Shown: one piece after another, positions 23,248-31,714 of the stretch
Layout: each line of letters begins with the position of its first letter
Numbering within the stretch: position 1 is the first letter of the stretch
NCBI GenBank assembly: GCA_006738865.1
Contig: AP019701.1
Location: 5,219,974-5,283,973, forward strand
Source: Allostella sp. ATCC 35155
GTDB taxonomy: Bacteria; Pseudomonadota; Alphaproteobacteria; ATCC43930; Allostellaceae
Direction of reading: 5' to 3'
DNA: 64,000 nucleotides
The notes under the pieces: generated by a model
Seen by the model: the letters and a program-made list of their open reading frames with translations, nothing else
Told to the model about the DNA's origin: nothing
Database searches by the model: none
Position numbers and translations under genes: made by a program

Positions 23248-24234
23248 ATGATCGACGAATCCGCTGAGCGGCCTCCGTCCGCACGCCGCCCCATCCTTGC
23301 GCCCGCCGATGCGGAGATGATCCGTCAGGTTCGGGTGCTGATCGACGAAGATCGCTTCGACGAAGCCTTGACCGCGGTCGAGCGCATGTCGTCGCGCCCG
23401 CAGCTGCGCTGGGTGGGCCGCCGCCTCATCGCCGCGAGCCGTCATGCGGAGCGGCTCGGCTTCGCCCCGGCCGAGCAGACGCGCCGCGCCCTGGGCACGC
23501 TGCTGGCGGACATCCACAGCCAGGACCGGCCGGTGCCCCACAACGAAGGCGGGGCGATGATCGTGGAGCGGGCGGGGGCGGAGCAGGCGGTCATCGTCTT
23601 CTCCGGCAACGAGCATGTGCCGTTCGCCCACGTCATTCTCCAGAGCTATCTGCGACGCCGGCCGTGTCACTCGATCTATGTCACCGACCGACGCCAGCTG
23701 TTCGGCGTCGGCGGCCTGCCCGGCCTGGGGGCGGATTTCCCCGAGTCGGTTCGCAGCCTGCGTGCCGTCTGTGATCGCCTCGGTGCCAAACGGCGGTTCT
23801 GCTTCGGCTTTTCGGGGAACGGCTATGCCGCGATGCGCCATGCCGTGGAACTCGATGCCGATGGCGTTCTGGCCTTCTCGCCGCCGACCCGTCTCGACCT
23901 CGAGCCCGAGAAGGTCGCCGCCGTCGAGATGATCCGGCGCCTTCATGACCATGTGCCGCACATGGCCGAGGATCTGAAGCGCATCTACCTGGAGAGCCGG
24001 CGACTCCCCGCCACGACCATCGTCTATGGCGCGGCCAGCAATTCCGACACTCGATATGCCCTCCGGATGCGGTCGGTGCCCAACGTCCGGCTGATCCCGA
24101 TTCCGGGTTTCGCCAACCATGATTCGCTCAGCGTCTCGATCGTCTCGGGCAAGCTCGCTGGAATGCTCGACCTGATGCTCGCGGGCCGTGCCGTCGATCA
24201 CGCTCCGGTGGCCGGCGACGGGGCGGCCAACTAG
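23248..24234 (+). CDS. Alpha/beta-hydrolase-like protein of unknown function (paralogue of 47091-47960)
   Basis: A 328-residue cytoplasmic protein with no signal peptide. After a helical N-terminal segment (about 1-100) comes an alpha/beta-fold core: strand VIVFSGNEHVPF, a nucleophile-elbow-like CFGFSGNGYAAMRHAVEL and a C-terminal PIPGFANHDSLS that would supply the histidine. The same order of motifs is found in the protein at 47091-47960, so the two are paralogues within this window. Acyl- or ester-hydrolase activity is an inference only. It overlaps the convergent gene at 24231 by four bases. Confidence 0.6.
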   Translation: MIDESAERPPSARRPILAPADAEMIRQVRVLIDEDRFDEALTAVERMSSRPQLRWVGRRLIAASRHAERLGFAPAEQTRRALGTLLADIHSQDRPVPHNEGGAMIVERAGAEQAVIVFSGNEHVPFAHVILQSYLRRRPCHSIYVTDRRQLFGVGGLPGLGADFPESVRSLRAVCDRLGAKRRFCFGFSGNGYAAMRHAVELDADGVLAFSPPTRLDLEPEKVAAVEMIRRLHDHVPHMAEDLKRIYLESRRLPATTIVYGAASNSDTRYALRMRSVPNVRLIPIPGFANHDSLSVSIVSGKLAGMLDLMLAGRAVDHAPVAGDGAAN

Positions 24235-25127
24235 CGCAGTCGGGCCGGATCGATCCGGAAGAGCAGCGGGTAGAAGGTCGTCCAGGCCAGCCAGCGCCGG
24301 CTGCCGGCTTCGGACACCGACCAGAGGTGGCCGTCGGCATCGAACCCGATATCCTCGATCCCGACGGCGGTCGGATAGGTGGCCAGCACCCGGCCGTCCG
24401 CCGGATCCAGCTTCAGCAGTTCCCCGATGCGGCTGGAGGAGCGGGTGATCCACATGGCGCCCGCCGGATCGAACGCGGCGCCCTGGGCGCGCGACGGGAT
24501 GGGGAACGTCACCTCGACATGGCGCCCGTCGAGCGCGTCCGCGGCTTCGAGAGCATCCTCGCGCAGCGCGGACATCTGTCCCTCGCCATTGGGGTTCCAC
24601 GCACCGAGCCACAAGCGCCCGCCATGGTGGGACAGGAACGAGCCGCGCAGTGGTGCTCCCAGGGGCCAGGTCCGTTCGGCTGCGGCGGTGTCGCCCTCGG
24701 CGAGGGCGCGCGCGAGGTCGAACCGTCCGAGCAGCCGCGTATCGGCGACCCACAGCCGGCCGTCGGCGCCCATCGCGATGCCGCCGGCATGGGCGAAGCC
24801 TTCGGGCAGGTCGAAGCTGCCGCGGATGCTGCCGTTCCGGGGATCGATCGCCCAGATGCGCGCCGGCCCGCCGCCGACCTTGGGATCGGTCGAGCGATAG
24901 CCGCTGACCAGCACGGCGCCGTCGGGGGCCACGGTGATCCCCTGCGGCACATATCCCTCGTCGAGCCCCGGAGCCCAGAAGCGCCGGTCGATCGCCGTGG
25001 CGTTGGGAATCTCGCTCAGCGGCCGGTCGGCATAGGTGGGTGCGGCGCCGCCCGGCGGCTGGCCGGCTGCGGGCAGCGCCGCGGCCGGCAGCAGGGCGAC
25101 CAGCGCCGCGGCGAGGTGGCGCCTCAC
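24231..25127 (-). CDS. Exported SMP-30/NHL-like beta-propeller protein
   Basis: A 298-residue protein with an N-terminal signal peptide (RRHLAAALVALLPAAALPAAG). The rest has propeller-like repeats with the spacing of SMP-30/gluconolactonase or strictosidine synthase-like proteins: GYVPQGITVAPDGAVLVSGY, HAGGIAMGADGRLWVADT, QGAAFDPAGAMWITRS and EDIGFDADGHLWSVSE. The function (lactonase or ligand-binding propeller) is not fixed by sequence. The GTG start at 25127 overlaps the MaoC-gene stop (GTGA), so it belongs to the acyl-CoA operon and may act in the periplasm on the same substrate. Confidence 0.7.
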   Translation of the reverse strand: MRRHLAAALVALLPAAALPAAGQPPGGAAPTYADRPLSEIPNATAIDRRFWAPGLDEGYVPQGITVAPDGAVLVSGYRSTDPKVGGGPARIWAIDPRNGSIRGSFDLPEGFAHAGGIAMGADGRLWVADTRLLGRFDLARALAEGDTAAAERTWPLGAPLRGSFLSHHGGRLWLGAWNPNGEGQMSALREDALEAADALDGRHVEVTFPIPSRAQGAAFDPAGAMWITRSSSRIGELLKLDPADGRVLATYPTAVGIEDIGFDADGHLWSVSEAGSRRWLAWTTFYPLLFRIDPARLR

Positions 25128-25984
25128 CCGATGGTCGCCCGGCCGTTGTTGAGGACGACGCTGTCCCGTTCCAGCACCCTGGCGCGGAACGACACCGCGT
25201 CGCCCTGTCGCCACATCTCGGTCCGGACCGTTTCTCCTGGATAGACCGGTGCGGAGAAGCGCAGGTCGAAACTCCGCAGCCGTGCCGGGTCCATGTCGCA
25301 GAAGGTCTTCAGCACCGCATGCGCCGCCACGCCGTAGGTGGCGAGGCCGTGCAGGATCGGCCGCGGGAAGCCGGCGTCGCGGGCGACCTTCGGGTCCGAG
25401 TGCAGCGGGTTGTCGTCTCCGGACAGGCGATAGATCAGCGCCGCCTGCGGCAGGGTGGCGATGTCGCAATGGCAGTCCGGATCGCTGTCCGGCAGGCGGT
25501 GCGGCACCGGCGCCTCGACCTTCGGCCCGCCGAAGCCGCCGTCGGCCCGGCAGAAGGTCGTGTGGTCGATGGTGGCGATCAGGCGGCCGTCGGCGGCGTC
25601 CGTCACCGTGCGCTGCTGGATGACGAGGGCGCCGCGATCCTTGCCCTTGTCGACGAGGTGGGTGATTCGGGTCCGCCCGATCACCGTTCCCTCCGCGGGA
25701 ATCTCGCCATGCATGGTCAGCCGCTGCTCGCCATGGACGACGCGGACCCAGTCGATGCCGCAGTCGGGATCGTCGCGCATCCAGAAGCCCGGATAGCCCA
25801 GGACCACCGCCATGGTGGGAAAGGCCTTGAGCCCCGCCTCGTAGACGAACTGCAGCTCGCCCTCGTCTACCGGGTCGCCGCCGAGACCGATGCCGAGTGC
25901 GTAGAGGATGGAATCCCGCTTCGTGTAGCTGTGGCGCCGCTCCGGGAAGGGCTTGGCCATCAGCCGGTCATAGTCGATCGCCAT
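25124..25984 (-). CDS. MaoC-type (R)-specific enoyl-CoA hydratase (hydratase 2)
   Basis: A 286-residue double hot-dog protein. The hydratase-2 motif is in the C-terminal half: YRLSGDDNPLHSDPKVARDA followed by GFPRPILHGL, with the Asp/His dyad and the Gly-rich exit. The N-terminal half is the degenerate hot-dog (YALGIGLGGDP). Close relatives include hydratase 2 of MFE-2 and bacterial steroid or branched-acyl degradation. It would hydrate 2-enoyl-CoA to 3R-hydroxyacyl-CoA for the neighbouring SDR. The ATG start has 13 bases to the preceding SDR stop. Confidence 0.88.
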   Translation of the reverse strand: MAIDYDRLMAKPFPERRHSYTKRDSILYALGIGLGGDPVDEGELQFVYEAGLKAFPTMAVVLGYPGFWMRDDPDCGIDWVRVVHGEQRLTMHGEIPAEGTVIGRTRITHLVDKGKDRGALVIQQRTVTDAADGRLIATIDHTTFCRADGGFGGPKVEAPVPHRLPDSDPDCHCDIATLPQAALIYRLSGDDNPLHSDPKVARDAGFPRPILHGLATYGVAAHAVLKTFCDMDPARLRSFDLRFSAPVYPGETVRTEMWRQGDAVSFRARVLERDSVVLNNGRATIG

Positions 25985-25997
25985 CGGTGCGGCCTCC

Positions 25998-26912
25998 TCA
26001 GACCGGGTCCCAGGAGAAGACGTCGCCGGACCGCTCCAGCGGCACCAGCGAACTGCGGAATGCCGGGCCGACCTCTTCCGCCAGCGTCTCGGGCGTCCAG
26101 CCGCCGGAGCGGTGGAGGCCGCGGATCGGTCGCGGCTGGCTCATCAGGAAGACCTCGTTGTTGCGTACGGCGAAGATCTGCCCGGTGACGTCCTTCGCCG
26201 CGTCCGAGGCGAGATAGACGGCGACCGCCGCGATCTTGTCGGGCGTCATCTGCTTCAGCTTCTCGACCCGGGCCGCCTGCTCCGGCGTGTCGGTCGGGAT
26301 GGCCCCGATCATGCGACTCCAGGCGAAGGGCGAGATGCAGTTCGAGCGTACCCCGAAGCGGGACATGTCGAGCGCGATCGACCGCGACAGGCCGGCGATC
26401 CCCATCTTGGCCGCCGCATAGTTCGCCTGCCCGAAATTGCCGATCAGGCCGGAGGTCGAGGTCATGTGGACGAACGCCCCCGCCTCCTGCTCCTTGAAAT
26501 GGTTGGCGGCCGCCCGGCTGACGTTGAAGCTGCCCTTGAGGTGGACGGCGATCACCGCGTCCCACTCGTCCTCCGTCATGCGGTGGAAGATGCGGTCACG
26601 CAGGATGCCGGCATTGTTGACGACGATGTCGATGCGGCCATAGGCGTCGAGCGCGGTCTGCACCATCGTCTCGGCGCCGCGGCGGTCGGTCACGCTGTCG
26701 GTGTTGAGCACCGCCTGGCCGCCCGCCGCCCGGATCGCCTCCACCGTCTCGGCGCCGGGGCTCTGGTCCGCGCCCTCGCCGCCGACCGACGCGCCGACGT
26801 CGTTCACGACCACCCGGGCGCCGTGCTTCGCCAGCATGATCGCGATCTCGCGGCCGATGCCACGCCCGGCTCCGGTCACCAGCGCGACCTTGCCGTCCAC
26901 CATCCTCGTCAT
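25998..26912 (-). CDS. Short-chain dehydrogenase, MFE-2 (3R-hydroxyacyl-CoA dehydrogenase) like
   Basis: A 304-residue classical SDR. It has the cofactor motif VTGAGRGIGREIA with an Asp after beta2 (VVVNDVGASVGGEG), which favours NAD(H), then NNAGILRD and the catalytic NYAAAKMGIAGLSR (Tyr-x3-Lys). The VNDVGAS...GGEG and AGILRDRIFHRMTEDEWD segments closely resemble the dehydrogenase domain of peroxisomal multifunctional enzyme 2, as does the C-terminal extension. Together with the MaoC hydratase next to it, it reconstitutes MFE-2 activity as two proteins. GGGAGG site upstream. Confidence 0.87.
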   Translation of the reverse strand: MTRMVDGKVALVTGAGRGIGREIAIMLAKHGARVVVNDVGASVGGEGADQSPGAETVEAIRAAGGQAVLNTDSVTDRRGAETMVQTALDAYGRIDIVVNNAGILRDRIFHRMTEDEWDAVIAVHLKGSFNVSRAAANHFKEQEAGAFVHMTSTSGLIGNFGQANYAAAKMGIAGLSRSIALDMSRFGVRSNCISPFAWSRMIGAIPTDTPEQAARVEKLKQMTPDKIAAVAVYLASDAAKDVTGQIFAVRNNEVFLMSQPRPIRGLHRSGGWTPETLAEEVGPAFRSSLVPLERSGDVFSWDPV

Positions 26913-26938
26913 CGTCTTCGTTTCCTCCCGGAGGCTCG

Positions 26939-28096
26939 TCAGAGCGTGGCTTCGGTGCCGAAGATGCTGGTCACCTGGCTCGACAGGACGCCGCCGTTGC
27001 CATGGACCAATGCCGTCTCCGGGTTCTCGACCTGCCGGTCGCCGGCCTCGCCGCGCAGCTGCCGCACCGCCTCGACCAGGATGAAGGTGCCGTACATGCC
27101 GGGATGGACGCAGGACAGGCCGCCGCCGTTGGTGTTGACCGGCAGGCTGCCGCCGGGCGCGATCCGGCCGCCCTCGACGAAGCGTCCGCCCTCGCCCTTG
27201 GGGCAGAAGCCGAGATCCTCCAGGAACAGGATCGTGTTGATGGTGAAGGCGTCGTAGAGCTCGAGCACGTCGATGTCGGCCGGCTCCAGGCCCGCCATCT
27301 CGAAGGCGCGCGGCCCGGATTCCGAGGCGGCGCTGACCGTGATGTCCGGCATCTGCATGATCGAGCGATGCCAGTGCGCCATGCCGCCGCCGAGGAAATA
27401 GACGGGCTTCTTCGGGAAGTCCTTCGCCCGGTCCCGGGCGACGATCACGAGCGCGCCGGCGCCGTCGGTGACGAGGCAGCAGTCGAAGAGGCCGAACGGA
27501 TCGCAGACCATGCGGGCATTCAGCACGTCGTCCACCGAGAGGGGGCCGTGCATGTAGGCCTCGGGGTTGCGGTTCGCCCAGGCCCGCGCGGCGACCGCGA
27601 CCTCGGCCAGTTGCTGCCGCGTCGTGCCGAACTGGTGCATGTGGCGCGCGGCCGCCAGGGCATAGGCGGTGATGGGGAAGCGCGGCTTGTAGGGCTGCTC
27701 GTAGGGATTGAACTCTGCCGCAGAGGAGATGAGCCGGCCCGACGCGCTCTTCTGGTTCGAGCCGTAGCAGACGAGGGCGGTCGAGCAGAGGCCGGCCTTG
27801 ATCGCCATGGTCGCCTGCAGGATGTGGGCGACGTTCGACGAGCCGCCGATCATGCTGCCGTCGGAAAAGCGCGGCTTGATGCCGAGATACTCGGAGATCG
27901 TGACCGACGGCATGCCGTGTACCGCCGATACGCCGAATACCGCGTCGATCTCCGTCATCTTCAGGCCGGCGTCGGTGACGGCGTTCCACGCCGCCGCGCC
28001 GATCAGCTCCATCGCAGTCCGGCCGGGAGCCTCGCCGCAGCCGGCGAGGCCGACGCCGACGACGGCACTGGCGCCGCGCAGATCGTGGTGGGTCAT
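26939..28096 (-). CDS. SCP2-thiolase/lipid-transfer-like protein lacking the thiolase cysteines
   Basis: A 385-residue thiolase-fold protein (GASAVVGVGLAGCGEAPGRT start, family segment ELYDAFTINTILFLEDLGFC). At the position of the nucleophilic Cys the sequence reads MIGGSSNVAHI, and near the C-terminus CVHPGMYGTF and VHGNGG replace GHPxGxSG and the second Cys. It is therefore unlikely to be an ordinary thiolase and is closer to Ltp-type proteins, some of which (Ltp2) are retro-aldolases that need a DUF35 partner. A DUF35 gene lies five bases upstream. ATG 28096 is the start. Confidence 0.82.
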   Translation of the reverse strand: MTHHDLRGASAVVGVGLAGCGEAPGRTAMELIGAAAWNAVTDAGLKMTEIDAVFGVSAVHGMPSVTISEYLGIKPRFSDGSMIGGSSNVAHILQATMAIKAGLCSTALVCYGSNQKSASGRLISSAAEFNPYEQPYKPRFPITAYALAAARHMHQFGTTRQQLAEVAVAARAWANRNPEAYMHGPLSVDDVLNARMVCDPFGLFDCCLVTDGAGALVIVARDRAKDFPKKPVYFLGGGMAHWHRSIMQMPDITVSAASESGPRAFEMAGLEPADIDVLELYDAFTINTILFLEDLGFCPKGEGGRFVEGGRIAPGGSLPVNTNGGGLSCVHPGMYGTFILVEAVRQLRGEAGDRQVENPETALVHGNGGVLSSQVTSIFGTEATL

Positions 28097-28101
28097 CGCC
28101 G

Positions 28102-28485
28102 TCACTCCGTCACCAGGTCGAACACGACATGCGGCACGTCGCCCGTCACGATCCGCGCCTTGACCCGCGCGCCGATCGGCACCTCGGTCGGGGCCGCGCC
28201 GTCGACCCGGGTCAGCATCCGCACGCCCTCGGCGAGGTCGACGAGCGACACGTTGTGGTCGCCGCCCTTGTCCGGCCGATTGCGCACCGCGCTCGTCGAA
28301 TAGACGACGCCGTGGCCCGAGGCCTCGACGCGGGTCAGCGCATCCGAGCCGCAATGCCGGCAGAACACCCGGGGTGGAAAGCTCGCCAGACCGCAGTCGG
28401 CACAGGTCTGGATCGTGAAGCGCCCGGCCAGCAGCTCCTCGCGATAGACGGCATCGGGGCCCGGCCCACGATCTTCCAATGTCAT
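28102..28485 (-). CDS. Zn-ribbon/OB-fold DUF35 protein, partner of the thiolase-like protein
   Basis: A 127-residue protein with a rubredoxin-like zinc ribbon (CADCGLASFPPRVFCRHCGS) followed by an OB-fold (GHGVVYSTSAVRN, IGARVKARIVTGD). DUF35 proteins or domains bind thiolase-like partners and acyl-CoA and are needed by Ltp-type aldolases and acyl-CoA hydratases of steroid breakdown. The start at 28485 (MTLEDRG) follows GGGAGTGAGGGA; an ATG at 28512 would add nine residues. It is the first gene of the minus-strand operon. Confidence 0.88.
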   Translation of the reverse strand: MTLEDRGPGPDAVYREELLAGRFTIQTCADCGLASFPPRVFCRHCGSDALTRVEASGHGVVYSTSAVRNRPDKGGDHNVSLVDLAEGVRMLTRVDGAAPTEVPIGARVKARIVTGDVPHVVFDLVTE

Positions 28486-28533
28486 TCCCTCACTCCCGGA
28501 GATTGCGCGCACCTGTAGCGGGCGGGCATGATA

Positions 28534-28544
28534 CTACCCGGTAG
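28534..28544. promoter_or_regulatory. Palindrome between the divergent acyl-CoA operons
   Basis: CTACC-C-GGTAG is a perfect palindrome about a central base. It lies in the 88-base space between the DUF35 and acyl-CoA dehydrogenase starts and is flanked by GCACCT and AGGTGC. It could be the operator of the TetR regulator at 29742. Only one palindrome is seen, so this is tentative. Confidence 0.4.
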
Positions 28545-28573
28545 GTGCAAGACAAGCGACCGGGAGACAGGGC

Positions 28574-29740
28574 ATGGGCGTGATCTGGGAGCCGCGGCTC
28601 GATGCCGCCGCTGCGGAGTGGCTGGAGCGTGCGCGACGCGCGACGGACGCCCATTTCGCACCGCTGGCGGCCGAGATCGACCGTGACCAGCGCTATCCGC
28701 ACGAGTCGATCCCGGTCCTGGTCGAGACGGGCCTCAGCGGCATGTTCCTGCCGCGCGAGTTCGGCGGCAGCGGCTCGTCGCTGACGGCGCTGACGGCGGT
28801 CGCCGAGGCGGTGTCGGCCGGCTGCGCCACGACGGCCGCCATCATCTCGACCTATCAGCTCGGTGCCTTCCCGATCCTGCTCGAAGGGACCGCCGAGCAG
28901 AAGGCGAAGTACCTGGGCGAGCTCGCCCGCGGCAACTCGATCAGCTTCGCGCTCAGCGAGCAGGGTTCGGGCTCGGATGCCGCGTCCCTTGCGACGACGG
29001 CCGTGCGCGAGGGCTCCGGCTGGCGGCTGAAGGGCGAGAAGTACTGGATCGGCAACGGCGGCATCTCGCGCTACTACGTCGTCTTCGCGCGCACGGACCC
29101 TGGGGCCGGTGCGCGCGGCATCAGCGCCTTCGTCGTCGACAAGGAGCGGCCCGGCGTCGTCGTCGACCACTACTCGGACAAGATGGGCATCCGCGGCACG
29201 CGGACCAGCAACCTCAAGCTCGATACGGTGGTGGGGCCGGATGATCTGGTCGGCACGGAAGGACGCGCGCTGCGCCTCGCGTTCAAGACGCTCGACGTCG
29301 GCCGGGTCGTCGTCGCCGGGCAGTCGCTCGGCATCGCGCTGGCAGCCTACGCGGCCGCTCGCGACCGGTCGCTCGATCGCGTCGCGTTCGGCCAGCCGAT
29401 CGTCGATTTCCAGGGCATCTCGTTCCAGCTCGCGGACGTGGCGATGACGCTGTCGGCGGCGCGGATGATGATGTACGAGGCCGCGGCGGCCTATGACCGC
29501 GGCGAGAACATCTCGACCCTGGGCGCGATGGCGAAGCTCTACGCCACCGAGGTGGCGCACCGCGCCGTCGATGTCGCGGTGCAGGTCTGGGGCGGCGAGG
29601 GCTACTGCAAGCCGAACCTGGTCGAACGGCTCTACCGCGACCAGCGCATCACCGAGGTCTACGAGGGGACGTCGGAAATCCAGCGTCTCGTCATCGGCCG
29701 CGCCATCAAGGCCGAGGCCGAAGCCGTCCGGGCCGCGTGA
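28574..29740 (+). CDS. Acyl-CoA dehydrogenase
   Basis: FAD enzyme making the 2,3-trans double bond in acyl-CoA. The 388-residue protein has the standard fold: N-terminal helices, SFALSEQGSGSD and the beta-domain GEKYWIGNGG motif. The C-terminal helices include the catalytic Glu in ITEVYEGTSEIQRLVIGRAI. The length is normal. It starts the plus-strand operon and would provide the substrate for the MaoC hydratase of the divergent operon. Acyl-chain preference cannot be judged by eye. Confidence 0.93.
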   Translation: MGVIWEPRLDAAAAEWLERARRATDAHFAPLAAEIDRDQRYPHESIPVLVETGLSGMFLPREFGGSGSSLTALTAVAEAVSAGCATTAAIISTYQLGAFPILLEGTAEQKAKYLGELARGNSISFALSEQGSGSDAASLATTAVREGSGWRLKGEKYWIGNGGISRYYVVFARTDPGAGARGISAFVVDKERPGVVVDHYSDKMGIRGTRTSNLKLDTVVGPDDLVGTEGRALRLAFKTLDVGRVVVAGQSLGIALAAYAAARDRSLDRVAFGQPIVDFQGISFQLADVAMTLSAARMMMYEAAAAYDRGENISTLGAMAKLYATEVAHRAVDVAVQVWGGEGYCKPNLVERLYRDQRITEVYEGTSEIQRLVIGRAIKAEAEAVRAA

Positions 29741-29741
29741 C

Positions 29742-30395
29742 GTGACCGGCACGGAGCCCGTGGCCGAAGCCGAGAGCGGAGCCCGGCCGGCTGCCCGGGT
29801 GGAAGGGCGCGACGCGATCCTGGAGGCCGCGGCCGCCGCCTTCACCGAACGCGGCTATACCGCGACCACGATCGACGACATCGCCGATCGGCTCGGCGCC
29901 ACCAAGGGCCGCGTCTATCACTATTACCGCAGCAAGGCCGACATCTTCCTCGACATCCACCGCTATGCCATGCAGCGGATGCTGGATGTGGTGACGCCGC
30001 TCGCGCAAGGCGGCGACCCGCCGGAGGCGCGGATTGCCGCGATGGTGCGTGCGCATGCCATCCTTCTGATGACCAGCTTCCCCTTCCAGCGCGTCTCGGT
30101 CCAGGGGCTGGAGCGCCACCTGGCGGGCCGGGTGACGGAACGCCAGCGTGCGGCCCTCGACGGCGTCATCCGCATGCGCGACGCCTATGAGGGGCTGTTC
30201 GTCCGGGTGCTCGAGGAAGGCGTGGCAGCCGGCACGTTCCGTCCGCTGGTGCCGCGGCGCGCGGTCAAGCCGATCCTGGGATCGCTCAACTGGCTGACGG
30301 TGTGGTACCGGCCGCGTCCGCGCGAGGAAGCGGCGGCGCAGGCGCTGATCGCCGACGAGATGGTGGAGTTCGTGGTGCGGGGGCTGAGGCCGTGA
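29742..30395 (+). CDS. TetR-family transcriptional regulator
   Basis: A 217-residue regulator with the TetR helix-turn-helix TTIDDIADRLGATKGRVYHY followed by YRSKADIFLDI, and a C-terminal ligand-binding domain. It sits inside the catabolic cluster, immediately after the acyl-CoA dehydrogenase and overlapping the CoA-ligase start (GTGA). It probably represses the cluster and responds to an acyl-CoA intermediate. The start is uncertain: GTG 29742 is used here, and GTG 29760 with GGAG close upstream is the alternative. Confidence 0.88.
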   Translation: MTGTEPVAEAESGARPAARVEGRDAILEAAAAAFTERGYTATTIDDIADRLGATKGRVYHYYRSKADIFLDIHRYAMQRMLDVVTPLAQGGDPPEARIAAMVRAHAILLMTSFPFQRVSVQGLERHLAGRVTERQRAALDGVIRMRDAYEGLFVRVLEEGVAAGTFRPLVPRRAVKPILGSLNWLTVWYRPRPREEAAAQALIADEMVEFVVRGLRP

Positions 30396-31714
30396 CGAAG
30401 GCATTTTCGGCAGACCAGTGGGACGAGCGCGAGACCTGGTCGCGCGACCGGCTGGCCGCTTTCCAGACGGAGGCCCTCCGCCGCCAGCTCGCCTATGTCG
30501 AGGCGAACAGCGCCTGGTACCGCGCGCGCTTCGAGGTCGCCGGATTCCGCGCCGCCGACTTCCGCGGTCCGGCCGACCTTGCGCGGCTGCCGCTCACGAC
30601 CAAGCAGGACCACCTGGCGGCGCTCGAGGCCGCTCCGCCCTGGGGCACTGCCCTCGCCTGCGCGCCGTCGGCGGTCCGCCGGGTCCACTTCTCCTCCGGC
30701 ACGACCTCGCGGCCGACGCCCGATGCCTGGACCGCGGCCGACCTGGCGCGCTGGGCGGACCTCTATGCGCGTGCCGCCTACAGCCAGGGTGCGCGCGAGG
30801 GCGACGTCTTCCAGTGCCTCTTCTCCTATCCCTGGTTCGTCGGTGGCCTCGGCGCCACGGCGGCGTTCGAGCGGATCGGCTGCGCCGTCATCCCGGGCGG
30901 CAGCGGCGACACCGAGCGCCAGATCGAGACGCTCTTCGCCTACGGGACGACGGCCATCATGGCGACGCCGTCCTTCGCCGCGCACCTCGCCGAGGTCGCG
31001 CAGCGCATGGGACGCGACCTGCGGAAATCGAAGGTGCGCCACATCGGCGTCGGCGGCGAGCCCGGAGCCGGCGTGCCGGCGACGCGGGCCCGACTCGAAG
31101 ACCTGTGGGGGGCGAAGGTCTACGACTGCTATGGCAGCCTGGAGTTCCAGCCGATCGCCTGGGACTGCGCGGCCCAGGCGGGCGGCCACCTGATGGAGGA
31201 TTTCGCCTTCGCCGAGGTGATCGACCCGGAGACCGGCGCGGCCGTGCCGGACGGCACGCCGGGCATGCTGGTCCTGACCCATCTCGACAAGCAGGCCTTT
31301 CCGCTGGTGCGCTGGGCGACGGGGGATGTCGTCGTGCGCGACAGCCGGCCCTGCGCCTGCGGCCGCACCCACGCGCGTCTGCCGGGCGGCGTGCTCGGCC
31401 GGGCCGACGACATGATCGTCATCCGCGGCGTCAACCTGTTCCCGACCGCGGTCGAGGACGTGGTGCGCGCGATGCCGGGGCTGGCGGACGAGTACCGCAT
31501 CATCCTCGACGACAGCGTCCGCGATCCCGCGACGGGCTTTCCGACCGGCATCCACCTGCAGGTCGAGGCGGTGGGCGAGGCGCCGCCGGACATCGGCCAC
31601 CGGCTCGCGGACACGATCCGCACGAAGCTGCTGGTGCGCGCGATCGTCGAGGTGCTGCCGCCGATGACGCTCGAGCGCTTCACGCACAAGGCCAAGCGGC
31701 TGGTGAAGCGGTGA
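30392..31714 (+). CDS. Phenylacetate-CoA ligase-like acyl-CoA synthetase (PaaK family)
   Basis: A 440-residue adenylate-forming enzyme. The N-terminus (WDERETWSRDRLAAFQTEAL) and LPLTTKQDHLAAL are typical of PaaK-type ligases. The P-loop-like HFSSGTTSRPTP, the YGSLEFQP motif and the C-terminal GRADDMIVIRGVNLFPTAVE and HKAKRLV complete the ANL pattern. It probably activates the pathway's carboxylic acid with CoA and ATP. The substrate may be aromatic, alicyclic or branched and is not fixed by sequence. The GTG at 30392 overlaps the tetR stop. Confidence 0.87.
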   Translation: MTKAFSADQWDERETWSRDRLAAFQTEALRRQLAYVEANSAWYRARFEVAGFRAADFRGPADLARLPLTTKQDHLAALEAAPPWGTALACAPSAVRRVHFSSGTTSRPTPDAWTAADLARWADLYARAAYSQGAREGDVFQCLFSYPWFVGGLGATAAFERIGCAVIPGGSGDTERQIETLFAYGTTAIMATPSFAAHLAEVAQRMGRDLRKSKVRHIGVGGEPGAGVPATRARLEDLWGAKVYDCYGSLEFQPIAWDCAAQAGGHLMEDFAFAEVIDPETGAAVPDGTPGMLVLTHLDKQAFPLVRWATGDVVVRDSRPCACGRTHARLPGGVLGRADDMIVIRGVNLFPTAVEDVVRAMPGLADEYRIILDDSVRDPATGFPTGIHLQVEAVGEAPPDIGHRLADTIRTKLLVRAIVEVLPPMTLERFTHKAKRLVKR

